A DNA stretch of 18,611 nt from JBLHKW01 sp047618565 (GTDB taxonomy: Bacteria > Planctomycetota > UBA1135 > GCA-002686595): contig JBLHKW010000105.1 of the NCBI GenBank assembly GCA_047618565.1, forward strand, positions 1 to 18,611, in the 5' to 3' direction. This document shows positions 17,078 through 18,611 of the stretch, piece by piece. The position numbers and the translations under genes are program-made. Position 1 is the stretch's first letter; every line of letters begins with the position of its first letter. Under the pieces are notes generated by a model that was given only the letters and a program-made list of their open reading frames with translations, did no database searches and had not been told where the DNA came from.

Positions 17078-18274
17078 TTGAACGCCAGCCAGCCGACATC
17101 CTGGAAGCACCTGTTTTCCCGTGCGCTCGAGAGCGACCCGCAGCGGTTGCACTTTGCGGCGCACAGCCACCACCCCTGGCCGAATGTATCGCGCGACGCT
17201 CAGCTGCAGGCATGGGACGAAGCTGCCCGGTTCCTCGACGCCAAGTGGGATGGCATCTTCGCCGAGCAGTTCCCCGGGGTGCAGGGCCACATTGCGCGCA
17301 TTCTTGGACTCTCGAGGCCCGAGAACATCGCGCTCGCTCCGAACACGCACGAGTTCATCCTGCGCATACTCTCCTGCTTCGAGCTCGAGCGGCCCCTGCG
17401 CGTCTTGACCACGGACAGCGAGTTCCACAGTTTTGGACGCCAGGCGGCCAGGCTCGAGGAGAGCGGCAAGCTCGACGTCACCCGGATTGCAACGGAGCCC
17501 TTCGCGACGTTTCCGGAGCGCTTTGCTTCCGCGGCGCGTAGCGCGCAACCGGACCTGATCTTCGTCAGTCAGGTGTTCTTCAACTCGGGCTACGTCTACC
17601 GCGAGGTGTTCGACCTCGCTGCGCAGATCGACGAGAAGGTCTACTTCGTCGTCGACGGCTACCACGGGTTCATGGCCCGGCCGACGGACCTGTCCGGAGT
17701 AGAGGACCGCATCTTCTACGTCGCAGGCAGCTACAAGTACGCGATGGCAGGCGAAGGCGTGTGCTTCCTGAGCTGCCCCGACGGCTACGCGACGCGCCCG
17801 GAGAACACGGGCTGGTTTGCGAGCTTCGGCGCACTCGATCAGGCGGAAGGCGGGCAGGTCCCCTATTCCCCGGACGGCTTTCGGATGGCCGGATCCACAT
17901 TCGACCCGAGCGGTCTCTACCGCTTCTGCGCGGTGATGGACATGCTGAACTCGGAGGGGCTCGACGTTGCGACCATCGGTGCCCATGTACGGCACCTGCA
18001 GGAGCTCTTCCTGAGCAGGATCGCGGAGACACCCGACACCGGGCTGTCCCACGACGATCTACTACCCCGCGCAGAGACCGCGGAGCGTGGCCGCTTCCTG
18101 ACCTTCCGGATGCCCGATGCAGCACGCCGCTGCACAGAGCTTGCGAGCGCTGGCGTCGTGACCGACAGTCGCGCTGATCGCTGGCGTTTCGGCTTCGGGA
18201 TCTACCACGACCAGGCGGACGTGGAGCAGCTCGTGCAGCGCCTGGCTGCGACGTTCGCGTCGAGCGGCGCCTAG
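17078..18274 (+). CDS. Class V aminotransferase-family PLP enzyme (kynureninase-like)
   Basis: The start is uncertain. TTG at 17078 is chosen because GGAG lies five bases upstream and the conserved region begins soon after (W-K-H-L-F-S); an in-frame ATG at 17003 and another at 16952, directly after the hairpin, would add 25 or 42 unconserved residues. From the TTG the protein is 398 residues. Landmarks are H-S-H-H-P-W-P (29-35), N-T-H-E-F (89-93), D-S-E-F-H-S-F (113-119), V-D-G-Y-H-G-F (192-198; Asp193 should contact the pyridine nitrogen) and S-Y-K-Y-A-M-A-G-E-G, with Lys220 as the predicted Schiff-base lysine. The fold-type I class V family includes kynureninases, cysteine desulfurases and serine aminotransferases. 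No active-site Cys for desulfurase action is evident. It is cytoplasmic; substrate unknown; no tryptophan-catabolism neighbours are seen. Confidence 0.88.
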   Translation: MNASQPTSWKHLFSRALESDPQRLHFAAHSHHPWPNVSRDAQLQAWDEAARFLDAKWDGIFAEQFPGVQGHIARILGLSRPENIALAPNTHEFILRILSCFELERPLRVLTTDSEFHSFGRQAARLEESGKLDVTRIATEPFATFPERFASAARSAQPDLIFVSQVFFNSGYVYREVFDLAAQIDEKVYFVVDGYHGFMARPTDLSGVEDRIFYVAGSYKYAMAGEGVCFLSCPDGYATRPENTGWFASFGALDQAEGGQVPYSPDGFRMAGSTFDPSGLYRFCAVMDMLNSEGLDVATIGAHVRHLQELFLSRIAETPDTGLSHDDLLPRAETAERGRFLTFRMPDAARRCTELASAGVVTDSRADRWRFGFGIYHDQADVEQLVQRLAATFASSGA

Positions 18275-18480
18275 CCCGGATAATTCATGAGCACGCGGCC
18301 CGCGCGCACCGATCGGTCGGCTTCGCCTCCCATGACCCTCGAAAATCGCCATTTTGGAGGATCGTGGTTCAGGGGCGAAGCCCAGCAAGTCGACAGCGAC
18401 GGGAGCGGTCGAGCCCCATCGTCCGCGCCAGGCACAGCCCCAGACGACCGCGCGCTCGATTCTTCCACGCGCCCGCCCCC
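18275..18480. mobile_element. Repeat or insertion-sequence end-like stretch without a gene
   Basis: The stretch begins CCCGGATAATTCATGAGC immediately after the aminotransferase stop, nearly the same as the arm that begins right after the helicase stop at 8901. It contains a 10-bp hairpin with one mismatch (18337-18360, CCTCGAAAAT, loop CGCC, ATTTTGGAGG) and a small GGGC-GAA-GCCC hairpin at about 18373. No convincing frame is present. The composition and motif resemble the terminal and leader part of an IS-like element as I remember such sequences; the family and right end are not determined, and no transposase is visible. Confidence 0.4.
18337..18360. repeat. Near-perfect hairpin with A/T-rich centre
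   Basis: CCTCGAAAAT and ATTTTGGAGG pair with one mismatch around a CGCC loop. It is conspicuous because the surroundings are very GC-rich. It lies inside the repeat-like stretch after the aminotransferase gene and could be a terminator or part of a mobile element end. Confidence 0.5.
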
Positions 18481-18611
18481 ATGCCCCCTCAAAGACAGTC
18501 CATGCTTCTGGCGAGGTGCTTCCGTGCCGTGATGGCACATGGAGTGTTGACGTGGTGTGTGCTTGCTGTCATGGGCAGCGTCACCATCTTCGGCTGCGTC
18601 GATCACTTTCG
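18481..18611 (+). CDS. Probable lipoprotein, N-terminal fragment (3' cut by window edge)
   Basis: A frame open to the right edge begins at ATG 18481; ATG 18502 and ATG 18532 are alternatives in the same frame. It encodes about 43 residues: a short basic N-terminal region with Arg and Gln, a hydrophobic core (H-G-V-L-T-W-C-V-L-A-V-M-G-S-V) and then T-I-F-G-C-V-D. The Gly-Cys fits a lipobox with Cys39 (counted from 18481) as the lipidated residue, although Phe at -2 is not ideal. The mature protein is outside the window, so its function is unknown. No Shine-Dalgarno stands out before any of the three starts. Confidence 0.5.
   Translation, partial: MPPQRQSMLLARCFRAVMAHGVLTWCVLAVMGSVTIFGCVDHF

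Overview
The window is GC-rich, gene-dense bacterial DNA. It most likely comes from a planctomycete of the large-genome marine or environmental type. The main clue is the secreted subtilase at 14287-16911, whose last ~130 residues (an 'NYC...RCVGG...W/FQxWYRD' module) resemble a C-terminal module I associate with secreted proteins of such planctomycetes. A Tat-exported sulfatase, a secreted PQQ-type beta-propeller, mostly weak Shine-Dalgarno sequences and short repeat elements fit the same picture. The assignment is an inference; no rRNA or tRNA is present to confirm it.

Region 1 (1-5037, + strand) is a tight run of small-molecule and redox enzymes: an isochorismatase-like cysteine hydrolase (cut by the window edge), a haloalkane-dehalogenase/epoxide-hydrolase-like alpha/beta hydrolase with an unexpected signal-like N-terminus, a class I pyridine nucleotide-disulfide oxidoreductase, a PPOX-class FMN protein, a broken or split ECF sigma factor, a nitroreductase and an NTF2-like DUF1348 protein. 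Gaps of 5-54 bases suggest one operon, plausibly for detoxifying electrophiles or xenobiotics or for redox stress. The sigma factor in its middle has its sigma2 and sigma4 parts in different frames with almost no linker between them.

Region 2 (5205-8900, + strand) holds a stand-alone glutamine-hydrolysing asparagine synthetase with intact active sites and a compact SMARCAL1-like SNF2 helicase with a Cys-containing N-terminal module. Region 3 (9090-12288, - strand) holds a secreted unknown protein followed by a Tat/formylglycine sulfatase, probably co-transcribed. The convergent gap at 8901-9089 contains a long imperfect inverted repeat.

Region 4 (12289-14286) has a 165-bp MITE-like element with near-perfect 25-bp terminal inverted repeats, then a secreted PQQ-like propeller (- strand) divergent from the subtilase (+ strand). 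Region 5 (14287-18611) has the subtilase, a 12-bp perfect hairpin, a class V aminotransferase (kynureninase-like), a repeat/IS-end-like stretch whose first bases match the inverted repeat at 8901, and the start of a probable lipoprotein.

No CRISPR array, tRNA, rRNA, phage module or complete transposase gene was seen. The items most worth a second look are the split sigma factor inside the redox operon and the two short repeat families.
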